Source: Liriodendron chinense (taxonomy: Eukaryota; Streptophyta; Magnoliopsida; Magnoliales; Magnoliaceae). From it: DNA of 64,000 nucleotides. Made by a program: the position numbers and the translations under genes. Below the pieces are notes generated by a model. The model saw only the letters and a program-made list of their open reading frames with translations, was not told the DNA's origin and did not search any database. This document shows positions 43,229-55,025 of the stretch, in pieces (positions within the stretch are counted from its first letter, which is position 1; every line of letters starts with the position of its first letter). The DNA lies in contig ML058372.1 in assembly GCA_003013855.2 (NCBI GenBank), positions 124,001-188,000 on the forward strand, in the 5' to 3' direction.

Positions 43229-45235
43229 ACGCAAATCAATCAAACAAATCAGCAAATGTTTCAAGAGCTTAAAGTCTCGGTTGATAAGATTAAGGGATGC
43301 TTGAATGCTAGGGAATGGACCTTTCCGGCTCAACCTCAGCCTAATCCAAAGCAAGTACATAAAGTAAGCATCCCTAATCTCTCCAATCAACATATGGAGC
43401 AAGCCAAATCCTGTCACCACTCTTAGAAGTGGTAAACAAATTGACAAAACTATTCCGGTGAAGGCCGACAAGCTTAATGATCCGGTAAATTCTAATGATG
43501 AGGATGGATCCAACTTAGCCCCACAAGAAACAGAACGCGTTTACAAGCCCATAGCACCATTCCCTTTGAGATTGGTTGGTCCAAAATCTCTCCCAAAGTC
43601 TCATGACATTTTAGAGATTTTCAGACAAGTCAAGATCAACATTCCATTGCTTGATGCCATCAAACAAATCCCCTCTTATGCTAAGTTTCTAAAGGACCTA
43701 TGCACAACTAAACGCAAATATAATGTGCAACAAAAGGCCTTCTTAAATGAGCAAGCGAGTGCCATTCTCACTCAAAAGACCCCCCCAAAATTCAAAGATC
43801 CCGGTAGTCACACAATCTCATGTATCATTGGAGACTACCGGATTGAGCGTGCATTGCTAGACTTGGGGACAAGAGTAAACTTGAACCCGTACTCGGTATA
43901 TGAGCAATTGGGTCTTGGTGAATTAAAACCCACCAAAACCACGTTGCAACTCGCTAATAGATCCATCCGTGTACCGAGAGGGATAGTTGAGGATGTTCTA
44001 GTCCAAGTTGACAAATTCTACTACCCGGTGGATTTTATCGTCTTGGACACACAACCGGTTATGGATGCTAGCACCAAAACCGGTGATTCTAAGGCCTCCC
44101 CTTCCTTGCTACATCAAACGCAATTATAAATTGTTAGAATGGGGTAATGCAATTGTCCTTTGGAAACATGACGCTAGAGGTTAATGTGTTCCATTTGGGC
44201 AAAAGGCATATGGATGATGATGATGTCCAAGTGGTTGATATGATTGAATCAATCGTGGAAGAGGAGTTCGCTTTAAATCAGAATTTTGATCCTCTAAATG
44301 TTGTTAGCTTCGATCCTTTTGAGGATTGGGATGACAATGATGGCCCCCATGAGGTAAACATGATAGAATCTATAGAAGATGGGGAGTTTTTCCAACACGA
44401 TCTACTTGGAAGCTTGGGGACATGTTTGACACACTCCAAGGATGAATTCAACTCTATTATTAATGAGATCTTGGAAGTGTCAATTTCTGAAAATTTACTT
44501 GACAAGTCGCCAAATTTTGATTTACATAAATTTGTTATACAGGAATTGGAAGAATTGGTGCTTAACTTGCCTATAGAGAGGCTAATTTCTGAAAGTGTAG
44601 AGGTTGAGGACCCACTTCAACCTACACAAAAGTCTGAGAAGGAGGAAGATGAAAAGGGTCCAAATCTGAAAACTTCCTCCGATAAGGTCTCCTACACTCT
44701 AGAGGAGTGTTTAGCATATTTTGAAGATTGGGATGATCCCATAATTAAGGACATAGTGTATGCCTTGAAGGAGACCCCCCCCCAGTGCCTAAAAAGCTTC
44801 TTGCCACAGAACGCCAAACTGAAAAACCAATTGTAGAAGCACCGATGAAATCTAATTTTGTGGAGATCACATCGACTTGTGAAGAAGAAATACAAGTCTC
44901 CACATCTCTTTGGGTTGCTCAAACCAAAGAACACAACTTCTGGGATGACCCATATTTGACAAATTTTTGCCCAAACAAGATGGAAAGGAGATCCATTTTC
45001 AATAATTTCCAACCAATGCAATTCTCCTTTCCTAGTACATGTGACAATTTTATTAAGATACCTGCTGAAACCTTTCAACAGGATTTTCAATGGGTTAGAA
45101 TGATTAATGTCACCAATGTACTTTCCAAAGCAAGATGGTGGATAATTCTATTGAAAAATCTGTTACACCACTTGATGATCCTGCTCAACTTTGTCCTTTT
45201 GGATGATATAATGCTGATTAATTTTCTAATCGGAC
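43229..45235 (+). pseudogene. Element G protease and acidic spacer, disrupted
   Basis: Frameshift near 43409 (one extra base against F), then open 43458-44129 with LLDLGTRVNLNP (catalytic Asp kept, the following Ala-Ser changed to Thr-Arg). A second frameshift near 44075 destroys the ILGRPFLAT motif. 44147-44836 encodes the spacer with FDPFEDWDD. A third frameshift lies in the C-run near 44777. The final part has the STSLWVAQTKEH motif and ends by similarity near 45235. ORF continuation to 45414 runs into the non-coding tail. Confidence 0.87.
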
Positions 45236-46366
45236 AGAGGTATAGCGTAGGTAAGTGTAGTTGTTTTTTCTGTTTTAGTTTTACTTGCTTAGTAGATTTA
45301 GTTGTCGGAGTTGTAGACTTCCATGATCGGCTCTCTCAGGTACTATTGTTCTCACTCTCTTTTATTTTACCATTGCTCTCATGTTCATACTCATTGCATA
45401 TCTTTTTACATTGAGGACAATGCAAGATTTGGTTGGGGGGTGAGATGAGATTCCTCATCTAACAGTTTGCAACATTTCGAGCATCATATGTGTAAATTTT
45501 TTTCGAATTTTCTAAAAATTCAAAACTCTTTTAGAAAACTTTATTTCTATTCATTCGAGATGATACGAGTATAAGAAAAGGAGATACAAAGTGAGTGATG
45601 TTGCAAGTCTTAAACTTCTCTTAATATAATGGTTTTATATGTGAATTCCCTTATTTATGTGATTGATAGAAAATTTGAACACTCTTACACCTAGTTCACA
45701 TTACATGATTTTCATGCTTTAAAGGGATTGTGTGATATGTGGATTGGCTAGACTTAGATTTGAGGTGTTGAGGAACCAAGACGGGGTACTTTGTCCATCC
45801 TTGTCCATGGGAAAATAATGAAAGATATGGATTTCTAAAAATCCTATTTAATGTAAAAGAAACAGGAAAAGGAAGGATGAAAATATGTGAATGATGGAGA
45901 AAATGGTGAAAATTTCGAAAAGGGCTACCTATTTACCAACCGGGGGATGGTCTACCCGTAACCAAAGCTGGAAATGGGACGTAGTGTGAAAGCCATAAGA
46001 AGGACGGTAAGGCAAATTTCGGTCATAGGCTTGTTGTTGCTTTGTGCACCTTGAGATCCGTAGTTCAGTTGACCTATGGAGAAGATAATCCTAGAAACTC
46101 ATGAGATGAACTTTCACTATGCACACTAGGTTAAATTTGTTTGAGTTCTTCTATTTATCAATCAATCAGCGGGAATTTCATCTGGACACTTATTATGTTT
46201 GAGAGTTTTAGGTTTCAACTTCTATCACCTCATTTTTCTGAATTTTACACTTGTATGTCTTGGAATGGATAGAAACATAGTTTCTGAAGGAGAGTTGGTT
46301 TTTAGAGGTTTGAACTTGTTTCACGCATGTTTTGCTCGAGAGTAGCAAAAAGTTGGTTGGGGGGTT
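45236..46366 (+). other. Element G 3' internal non-coding region and polypurine tract
   Basis: Shared with B, C and F: ACATTGAGGACAATG at 45409-45423 with GGTTGGGGGGTGAG after it, and the terminal tract AGTTGGTTGGGGGGTT before 46367. No ORF. Confidence 0.85.
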
Positions 46367-47674
46367 TGTTGAACCTCCAATTTATACATGATATGGCCCA
46401 TTACATCACATTATATGCATGGTTCGCATGTTTAAAAGGCCCATCTAATGCATGTTTTATGATTGTGGGAATGAGATCGATTTCGCCTAATTGGAGAGCA
46501 AAAAGAGCATATTTAGGAGCCTTTAAATGAAGGCCCAAGGTGGACCAAAGAAGGAAGAAGAAAGAGGGAGAAAAGAGAAGAAAGAAAAGAAGAAAAAGAA
46601 TGAGGACCGACCGGTCCTGACCGGTCGGCCGACCTGTCGGCCACCTTGCAGATTTGCTGGAGCAAGGACCAGTTTGGTCCGACTGGTCGGCCAACAGGTT
46701 GGCCACACTGTTGTACTCCCTGGACTCAATTCCAATAGGTCCGACCGGTAAAGACCTGTCGGCCATGTGTAAAACAACAGTTTCTAATTCGAACTCCAAG
46801 ATTTTCTGCGCAAGTGCGTAATGCTATGCAATTCTGGAAGATTCCGACGCGGTAGAGCCTCCCCACTATAAAAGGACATCTAGGGTGTCTTCCTAGGGCA
46901 TCATAGAAGCTAAGGAACTTCGTGGGAAGTGAAGGAAGCCGTCGTGGAGCGTTTGCAACCCTCCCAACTCCGGGTTTTCATGCTTTTTATGTCTTTTTCA
47001 TTGAGTTCTAGTTGTAGTATGACAATGCTCGGCTAGAATCTCTCAGCTAAGGCTGAGAGGTGAAGCTTGTAGCTAATTTCATATTTAATTCAGTTTAATT
47101 CAGGTAGTTTCACTTCAAGTTTAAATTTTGAATGTTCTAGTTCTTATAAAGTTAATTTTTTTAGAAGTTTTATGAGAGTTCATGTGCTCCGAACATGGAT
47201 TCCTTGGAATTCTCTGAGATTATCATATTTTGATTGATTAGATTCTAATTATGGTAACCCTTGAGCATGCCATAGTCCATAGGCATGGCTGTTACTCTGA
47301 AGGCTATGATTTCGAATGCTATGTGATTGAATAGAAGTAGAACTTGGAAGTTAACTTAAGTGGAATTAAATGTGTTTAATGCTTTATCTTCCAACTAGAT
47401 GAGTGATAGAAGTTCAAATCTAGTTGTGTTTATGCTTAGATTAATTGGATTAACATGGGATTGTTACAAGTGGATCCTTGAAAACCTTAGTTCCTTAATT
47501 ACTGTTTTTCTTAAGTTACTGTTTTAACACAATTCTCTCAATTGAATCTCTTAATTATTGCAATCCTAGTTGTTGGAATAGCTTAGAAGTTGTTTTCTAA
47601 TTCCCTATGGATCGACCTCGGTATTACTGAGATTTATTACTACATCACAGCCTTGCACTTGAGGCGAGCGAACA
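46367..47674 (+). repeat. Element G 3' LTR
   Basis: TGTTGAACC...GCGAACA. It is shorter than the 5' LTR mainly because one dyad block is missing (46680-46765 against 40610-40735). TATA box at 46867-46874. Confidence 0.92.
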
Positions 47675-47679
47675 CCTAG

Positions 47680-47804
47680 CAACCGTCTGAACTCTCTGGA
47701 AAATTCTTTTATTCCATCGAACTTAGGTTTTAACTCATCGAAGATGTCTTCGATGCCATCGAAGTGACCGTTTTGTAGTCGTTGGAGCTTCATCTATAAA
47801 AGCG
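47680..47804. other. Host sequence, possible LTR promoter fragment with TCGAAGA dyads
   Basis: 125 bases between element G and solo LTR I. It contains CATCGAAGATGTCTTCGATG and a further CATCGAAG, then CTATAAAAGCGGGGG. Dyad-rich sequence followed by a TATA-like box resembles the layout of the other LTRs, but the sequence is unrelated to them. The owner element is not identified. Confidence 0.4.
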
Positions 47805-47809
47805 GGGGA

Positions 47810-48992
47810 TGTTCGCTTCCCCAAGTGTAGGGTTGCGATGTAGTAATAATCTTGGCAAGACCGAGGTTGATCCACATGGAAGGAAGTAAACAATTCGAAC
47901 TATCCTAATAACTAGAATCTTAAGAGGTTAGTGAAATCGGTTTTGAACATGAAACAGAAAAATCTGATAATGAAAAGATAACTAGAGCATCAAGGATCCA
48001 CTTATAGCTCTCCTTAGATGCATAATTCGCTATGGTTTCTCACTTACTCAACTAGAATCGAAATCAAATCCTATCTAGCCGGATGATAGAGCGGTTATAT
48101 TATCAAAGCAATCCAACACATGTGTTGTTCATCAACATGATTCCCTCAATTCAAGTTAGGACTTGAGCACACTCAATTGCATAGGTCAATCTTAGTTCCA
48201 ATAGATTAAGATCATAACCATAATAATCATCAAACCCTGTCACAAGACTTAACTATATTATGGTTTGAACTTCATTCAAATCATATGAACAATCAACACA
48301 ATATTGAAAATTTAGAACAAAAAGGTAAAACTTTAGTTTGAAGTTCCCATATGATGATCCAAGTCTAGAGCGTATTGAATATGATTCCTCAGAGCGTATA
48401 GGTCTAGAACCATGCAAAATAATTAAGAACTAAAGCAATTCTTCCAAACATCCATTAGCCATCATAAGATTAAGAAAAACTACTTAGAACTTTATTCAAA
48501 CATCTAAAAGTCATTGTTCTTCAATAAATCCAACTTGAAACCAATAAAACGAATTACAACATCTAAGTAAACTATAAGTTTCACCTCTTAGCTCTAGCTA
48601 AGAGGTTAGCTAATAAAAACATAAAAATAAACTAGAACTAGAACTAGAAGAAGAATAAAACTAGTTGTAGGAGGCTAGGAAGCCTTCTAGGTCTTGAATT
48701 CTTTACTCCCCACATTGCTAGATGAGTTAGGAAGAGGTTGTAGGTGTCCTTTTATAGCTCGGAGGCATCACCGTGCAAGAAAATTCACGAAACCAGATGT
48801 CCTACATGCACTAAGAAACCAAATTTTAGGTTTTGAAATTCTGCATATGCTGACAATGCATGGCCGACCTGTCTAGTCCTTTGTCCAGCAAGCATGTAAG
48901 GGGGCTACCCATGTGGTCGACTAGTCTTGACAGGTCGGGGCCTGTTTGGCCGACCGGTCTTAACTAGTCTAGGCTTGTTTCTTTTGGTTCTT

Positions 48993-49023
<31 letters not shown>

Positions 49024-49224
49024 CTTCTTTCTTCTTCCATCTTTAGCCCACCTTGGATCATCATCAAGGACCATCTAAATGTGGTCTTTTGAACATCAAT
49101 TTGGTGTAATCCCTCTCTCATTCCTACATCTACAAAAAATGCATTAGATAAATCTTTTAACATGCAAATCATGCATAAGATGCAATGTAATGGGCTAAGA
49201 TGCGTATAAATTGGAAGCTCAATA
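47810..49224 (-). mobile_element. I: solo LTR of the gypsy family
   Basis: Reverse strand TATTGAGCTTCC (first base pair mutated from TGTTGAG) to GCGAACA at 47810. TSD GGGGA at 47805-47809 and 49225-49229. 1,415 bp. Contains a decayed TATA region (reverse, near 48751), one exact GACCGGTC (about 48952-48959) with GACCTGTC/GACAGGTC remnants, and a (CT)n microsatellite at 48985-49018. No internal region. Confidence 0.9.
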
Positions 49225-49229
49225 GGGGA

Positions 49230-50560
49230 CTCGATCTTTGGGCTTAAGAGAGGGATTTTAGAGTATTAGAAGCCCCCATCATAGCCAACATCATTAGGCT
49301 CTAATCCTAACACTATTAAATCATCTTTCTTGTGATTCATCACAAGAATGGAGCATTCAAAGCTCATTTAGAAGATGAACTTGTCCCTCTTGATCTTTAT
49401 AGTTTAGAACTTGATCTAGATAGTTAAATCATTATCTAAACTCTATAGAGGATCCTTATAGGTGAAATTCTCTAGGAAACTATTGTCCATTAGTTATAGA
49501 GATTTCAAACTTACCTCCCATCACCTTGGTCATTTCAAGAAGAGCATATGCAAGGCAATTAATCATTAGAGTTGGGCATTGACAACGCACCGGGAAGAAG
49601 ATCGTAGGAGAAAAGGGGAATTGAATGAAGCATGGGAGAGCGGAGATCAAGCAACCCAAGTGGCGCATCAATGAAGCTCAAATCTAACTAGTAAGGTTGT
49701 CATTTTGTAGAGTCCAGCCACTCTCTTCCCATGGGGAATTGAGTGTAGAGTTTGAATTACCAAACTCGATAGGTTCGATTATAGGACCTAGGCCTGGTTG
49801 TAAGGTTGAATCAAGTCTCCGTAGGGAGCCTCCGGTGGGAGAGTATGCTATGTTCTGTTGTAGGATCTTAGCTTGGTTTAGGGCCTAAATTGAGGTTCAG
49901 TTGTAGGATCTTGGCTTATGACTTAAGCCTAAATCTAGGTTCAGTTGTAGGACCTTGAATCTTGAGTAGAGCCTAAATTCTCAAGTCTCCAAGGGGAGCC
50001 ACCGACACAGGTGTGTACATGGTCCACCAACATGGGTGCATACGTGTAGGTTCTTGTGTAGAACTTGGTCCTTGTATAAGATTGTAAGGTTGGGAGGAAC
50101 CTATTTAAAACTCATAGGTTGTGAGGTAAACCTAATTTAAAACTCTCATAGTGAAATCCAGTGTTCTCATGGGTTGGGAACGGTAATCAAGAGTGTACTA
50201 GGCAAATAGTCATACTACTATACATGCTTCTGTTTTTGTTGCATTTGAGCTCACTTCTACTTATGCATTATATGTTTAATTACTTAATTATGAATGTTTA
50301 ATTAGAATGTATGCTATGCACTAGAGTGGCATATTCACACACAACATGTATTTTATTTACGTTTTAATTTTACAGTTTATAAGAAGGTTTGATTTGGTTT
50401 AATTTTTGAATTGATTTGATTCACGATTTTCATCATTGATATTCATATTATATGCGAATTTTGATACCCGAATAGGGTTGGACATGGGCGAATTGATTTT
50501 GGACTATCCTAGAAAGGATTTAGAATATTGATTTGGCTCATGCATAGCATGAATTCAGAA
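49230..50560. other. Degenerate LTR-like sequence, owner unclear
   Basis: No ORF. A repeated phrase GGTTCAGTTGTAGGA(T/C)CTTG occurs around 49893 and 49939, with variants near 49855, and phrases such as GGTTGGGAACGGTAATCAAG (50175) recall Copia LTRs. I cannot find matched ends or a TSD. Confidence 0.35.
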
Positions 50561-50577
50561 CTTCAGTTTTCTTTACC

Positions 50578-50862
50578 TTTGGGTGAGCACCCTGGTGTGT
50601 GCAATAGACCCAGGTGAGGACTTAGGGATGAGCGCCCATGTGTGTGCAATACACCCATTGATTTTGTTTGGGTGAGTGCCCAAGTGTGTGCAATATTCCC
50701 TGGTTGAGTGCCCTGGTGTGTGCAATATACCGTGATATTCCATTGATTGTGGACGGTTTGGTTGAGCTCCCTGATGTGTGCAAAATACCATACTAGCGTA
50801 CCCAGTGGATATCAGTTGATTTTGACAGGTTGGGTGAGTGCCCTGGTGTGTACAAAAGACCA
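50578..50862. repeat. Minisatellite, six copies of a ~25-bp GGTGAGTGCCC...GTGTGTGCAAT unit
   Basis: Copies begin near 50581, 50625, 50669, 50701, 50760 and 50829, with irregular spacers of about 5-45 bases. The reverse-strand ORF 50573-50875 translates this repeat and is not a gene. The array probably sits in a retroelement LTR. Confidence 0.75.
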
Positions 50863-51780
50863 ACTCTGCAAGCATGACAAACTTTGTGAAATAGTGTTGG
50901 CCTGACTGTATAAACTGGCCCTGGATGTTCTACTGATAATAGTACTGAGATAGTTGAGGCATACTTTCATATCTTGCATCACATGCATGGTTTAAAGCTT
51001 TTGGTTTAATAAACATATATTGGATTTTCAATACTTCATGATTTTGTGAAATTCTTCCTATGCAATTTTGGTTGCATAGATTAGTTGTTTGATTAGTTAA
51101 ATCATTTGTTAATCTATACTTTTAGACTAGTTGCTTGATAGTTATATCTTTGCTAGTCTATGTGATTGGACCCACTAAGCCTTGGAAGCCGAAATGTTCT
51201 TGCTTACTTAGTTTAAATTGTTAAATTAGTTAAGTAGGTGAAAAGAATTTCAAAAGGTCTTAATCCCCTCCCCTCTAGGACATAGCCATAATTCTAGTAG
51301 CTTCGTCAAGCTTCCCCAAAGCGCTTAGCGTAATAAAGTGTTGTATTAGACTATCCTACACAATTTCACCTTGACCTTTAGAAGCCTCGACTGCTGTCAA
51401 CCTTGTGTTAGGATAAACCTGAATAATTTAGAAATCCCATGTGGACTCGAACCCTAAAACCCTAGAATTTCAATAGACCTCGTACCTAGGCATGTCACGC
51501 CATGTGTCAGTTAACCAAACCCTTTGGTGCCAATTGTGGGACCCAGATCATCGGATTCCCAGCTTCTAAAACCCTACACATAGCTAAAGTATAACTTGTA
51601 CCTAAAGCCCATTTAACCAAGCCTTCCGTCCCTGCGTAGCATAACCAGTTTGTTGGCCTGCCCCACAGATCCATGGAATAAGCGAAGTCCCACCAAGTCA
51701 GCATTTAAACCCTATGCAAACCTAGGAAACCTGATTGAACTATTTCCCTGAACATTAGAACAACAAGGACCCCATATTGA
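50863..51780. other. Degenerate LTR-like sequence with possible primer site
   Basis: No ORF. TTTGGTGCCAATTGTGGGACC at 51521-51541 resembles the TTTGGCGCC...GTGGGG motif that often follows Tat-type 5' LTRs, so 49230-51515 may be an old LTR. Terminal repeats could not be matched. Confidence 0.3.
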
Positions 51781-52054
51781 GTAGAATCTAGGCTCGATTG
51801 GTTCGACTAATTCAGTTATTGGTCTGACCAATATGAGTAGCTTAAAAAACACAAAAAATCATGTTTGGTCGGTCCAACCGACAGTTTTATTAGTCCCCAT
51901 CGGTTCTTGCCGGTCCAACTGATATTGGCCATTGGTCTGACCGACAAGCTGCGATAGGCACATTTGAGCGCACTCGCATGTTGCGTGATTTAAAACCTTG
52001 GGGCTATATAAGCCCTTATTTCGTCCCTTCCTCTCATTTTCACCGCTTCCCAGC

Positions 52055-52092
<38 letters not shown>

Positions 52093-52260
52093 CAGGATAT
52101 GTGAGGGGATGTTGATTCCCGCCTTGAGGCTGTAACCCATTGTGCGTGGGCTGCCCCGATCCCCTCCAGCTAGAGAGTATTCAAGTGTAGGCTGCGTAGA
52201 GCCTGCCCCAGCCCGGTAGCTCGCCTTCCAATCATTGCATGTAATCTTTTCTCTCCTTTT
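51781..52260 (+). repeat. LTR promoter-like fragment with GGTCGGTCCAACCGAC dyads
   Basis: Three or four variants of the dyad GGTCGGTCCAACCGAC (51867-51950) stand upstream of TATATAAG (52005-52012), which is followed by a (GA)n microsatellite at 52057-52084. The layout copies that of the GACCGGTC LTRs with a different core. Ends not identified. Confidence 0.4.
52057..52084. repeat. (GA)n microsatellite
   Basis: About 14 uninterrupted GA units. Likely in the transcribed leader of the promoter-like fragment. Confidence 0.85.
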
Positions 52261-52388
52261 TTTATCTATTTGATGTTTATCGTCAAGAATTTCTCGTCAA
52301 TTCGGTAGTATTTTTGAAATTTTAACTTAGGTTCTTGTATGTTAGATTCTGAGCATTCTGGTTGTCCAGAGATGCAGCTTAGCTGCAT

Positions 52389-52475
52389 ATGTCTCAACCC
52401 CAATTGCAAGACTGCGATGTAATAATAGCTCAGTAAAATCGAGGCTGATACATAGGCAATTAAACTTATGACTCT
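52389..52475 (-). repeat. Old gypsy LTR end, reverse strand
   Basis: TGTCTCAACCCCAATTGCAAG, ACTGCGATGTAATAATA and AATCGAGGCTGATACA parallel the reversed U5 end of the family (TGTTCGC...AGTGTAGGGTTGCGATGTAGTAATA...GACCGAGGTTGATCCA at 47810). Strongly diverged; the rest is lost. Confidence 0.45.
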
Positions 52476-52549
52476 TAACACTTTATAGAACTAAACTACA
52501 AAGCGAATAGAAATCTAAGATATGAGCTTTGTCCCTATGCCATGTATGA

Positions 52550-53340
52550 CCCAAATCAGGCTTCTGGTAGTCTAGCCGGTTGGTGGCAAGTTGTCTGCAA
52601 CTACCAAACCAAACCATTGTAAGTAAAGTCACTTACTATTATGATCCTAGCCATTCGTTCATGGATGGGAAATATACAGTTCTTATTTATCATGATAGAG
52701 ATTTGGTCAATGATCTGGACCATCCATTGTTCCAGGGGTCCTTTTGGTTGGGAAAACCACTTTGATAGGAATAAATTATTTGCCCTCAGCTGACTGCAAA
52801 TCCCTCTTAAAAGTCAATTCGGCCTGACGATCATAATCATCCAATGATAGATAGGAAGTACAGTCCATAATAATAAAGGTCAGATCAGTGATTTGGATCG
52901 TTTTCCATGATGAGTCTGCCTTTGATTGCCACTTTGACGGGTTGATCCTAACCATCTAATAAATGGATAAGAAATGAAAGTTTCAAATTTAATATGTTAA
53001 GAGAAGGTCATATCAATGATCTAGACCATCATGCGGGGCCTAACTTTGATTGCTAGCTACTTCAATGTGATGATCCTAGCATTCTTATAAAGTATAGAAA
53101 ATGTATAATCCATATTGATTATAATACATAAGGTATGGTTTAGTGATATGGACCGTCCATAAGGCATGGTGAACCTAGCATTATTATCAAGTTATTGTAA
53201 TAGAAAGCTCCAATTAGTGATGGCTCATCATGCGGGCCCACTTTAGATTGACAATGGCTCTTAAAAGTCACCTTGTTATGATGATCCCAATCATCTATCA
53301 AGGAGGCCCCTCCCTCGATTGCGTATAAATCCCCTATCTT
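52550..53340. repeat. Diverged tandem modules with GATCCTAACCATC and GATCTGGACCATCC boxes
   Basis: Five copies of a GATCCTA(G/A)CCATC-type box (about 52640, 52828, 52945, 53070, 53291) alternate with AGTGATCTGGACC(A/G)TCCAT-type boxes. No ORF, no clear ends. Confidence 0.45.
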
Positions 53341-53439
53341 TGACTGTCTATCCCATGGCAGTGGCTTACCATGCGCCCAGTAGTCACATCATGTGTATTG
53401 GTCCATGGATAGGATAACTCAACTTATGCAATATCTTGC

Positions 53440-54178
53440 TTCGGAGCTTGTAAATGGAAGTAAATGGGAAATGGATTTGGAGGTAAATGGATCGGGAATA
53501 CATGGCTTTACACGATTATGTTTGAACTGAAGTAAATGAAATGCATTTGAAATCAAAATATTTTGTTTAGATGAGTGAAAAAGGGAGGAATTGGAATGCA
53601 TTTGAATTTTTCAATATACTGGTAGGAATAAATGTGATATCACAAATTAGCTTTAATATCCCAACTTAGTGTGCACATGCGATATTTAATAGAATGATTG
53701 TAATAAGCTCGTTGAAATATACACTTTAGCAAAAAATTGAAGAAATTTCAAGCCTCGGGCAGGCCACAAATGTAAGGATCACAAACAGGCAACTAGCCAT
53801 CATTTTTTAACCATCCATTTAGATAGTCATCCTTTGGATGGCTTGGATCATTCTTTCGGTGTGATTTTATTGATGTAGCCGATATTTGAATTGTTGAGCA
53901 TCATTAGCATGATGCATGTATGGCGTACACGTGCATAGCAACACCTTTGTTTACACGTGTGATTCTCAAAGGGAGTTCAAAAAGGCATTTCACCCCATTT
54001 ACTTCCCACTCCTCTCGGGTAGAAAGGATTTCATTTACATGCACATTTCCTTCCTTTCTTTTTTCATTTCATTTACATGCATTTACTTCAATCCAAATAT
54101 ACCTCAAATGCCATTTACCTCCATTTACTCCGAATTCTATCCATTCATCTCAATTTACTCCCATCCAAACAGGCCCCT
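53440..54178. mobile_element. MITE-like inverted-repeat element remnant
   Basis: The left side has GGAAGTAAATGGGAAATGG-type sequence; the right side is its diverged reverse complement and ends CCCATCCAAACAGGCCCCT (54160-54178). Read in reverse, AGGGGCCTGTTTGGATGGG is a frequent hAT-type MITE terminus. The left terminus is missing or decayed and no TSD is found. Confidence 0.45.
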
Positions 54179-54280
54179 AACATTATTTTAGGTATGGGAA
54201 GATCCCGACAAGCTATAGACCTTACAATGCAATTCTTATCGTCATTAGCTAACGGCGTGGTCCTTGCCATAGGGCCTACC

Positions 54281-54478
54281 TTGATGTATGTATTATACAT
54301 CTACTCCGTTCATATGTTTTTACAATTCATTTTAGGGCATCAACCCAAAAATGAAGCATATCCAAATCTGAGGTGGGCCTTGATGTATGTATTATACATC
54401 TACTCCGTTCATATGTTTTTACAATTCATTTTAGGGCATCAACCCAAAAATGAAGCATATCCAAATCTGAGGTGGACC
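54281..54478 (+). repeat. Perfect 99-bp tandem duplication
   Basis: Units 54281-54379 and 54380-54478 appear identical. Each is part of a single GTGGGCC/CATTTTAGGGC module like those in D's LTRs. The ORF at 54077-54487 shows it as a 33-residue exact repeat but is not a gene. Confidence 0.9.
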
Positions 54479-54609
54479 ATACCATAGGAAAATGTGGTCA
54501 TTGAACAGCCTATCATTAAAAACTACTTAGGGCCCACCGTAATGTTTTTGTAATGTTTATTTGCCATCCAACCTGTTGATAAGATTGCATTAACATGGAT
54601 GAAAGCAAA

Positions 54610-54614
<5 letters not shown>

Positions 54615-54659
<45 letters not shown>
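54615..54659. repeat. (TA)n microsatellite
   Basis: About 22 TA units. Confidence 0.9.
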
Positions 54660-54661
<2 letters not shown>

Positions 54662-54823
54662 GCTTGATCCACTTGAGAATTGGATCTTCTTTATTTTTGT
54701 GCTCATGCCCTAAAATGATACAAGAAAAAAGGATGGACAGGGTGGATACCTAACATCTTGGGTGAAATTGAATTCAAATCACATTGTGATAATTCCACAT
54801 AAATGTACAATTGATCGTTACAT

Positions 54824-55025
54824 TCCCATCAACCTCTATAGTATATAATATCGTTTACAGAATCATTGCCAAAATCTTGGTGTACTGCTTGAGACCCTTA
54901 TCTAGAGTCTGATTTTCTGTTTCCAAATGGCCTTTGTACCCAAGAGACAAATTCATAACAATACCGGCATCACCCATGAAATCTTTCACACCCTTAGAAT
55001 GAGGAAAGGAAAGCTAGATATATCT
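54824..55025 (+). pseudogene. LINE (L1-type) reverse transcriptase fragment
   Basis: Translating with one frameshift near 54920 gives IIAKILV, then QMAFVPKRQI, then THEIFHTLRMRKGKLD, three conserved blocks of plant L1 reverse transcriptase in order (fingers region before the catalytic YADD). Only ~65 codons, with a stop. Same strand as the LINE tail at 59400-59665 but opposite to the ORF2 fragment at 56060-58300. Confidence 0.7.

Larger units (their letters stand above)
40310..47674 (+). mobile_element. Element G: complete gag-protease gypsy element
   Basis: A 7,365-bp insertion with LTRs of 1,339 and 1,308 bp, TSD CCTAG, primer site at 41655-41672 and polypurine tract before 46367. It carries the longest gag of the three related copies, then protease, acidic spacer and the shared 3' tail. 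Reverse transcriptase, RNase H and integrase are absent. Stops, frameshifts and a poly-C run disable the coding region. Confidence 0.93.

Noticed and set aside
50573..50875. 100-aa reverse ORF with internal repeats
   Set aside because: Pure translation of the GTGTGTGCAAT minisatellite; no other support.
54077..54487. 136-aa ORF with a perfect 33-residue repeat
   Set aside because: Reflects a 99-bp DNA duplication, begins inside a MITE-like repeat and has no domain.
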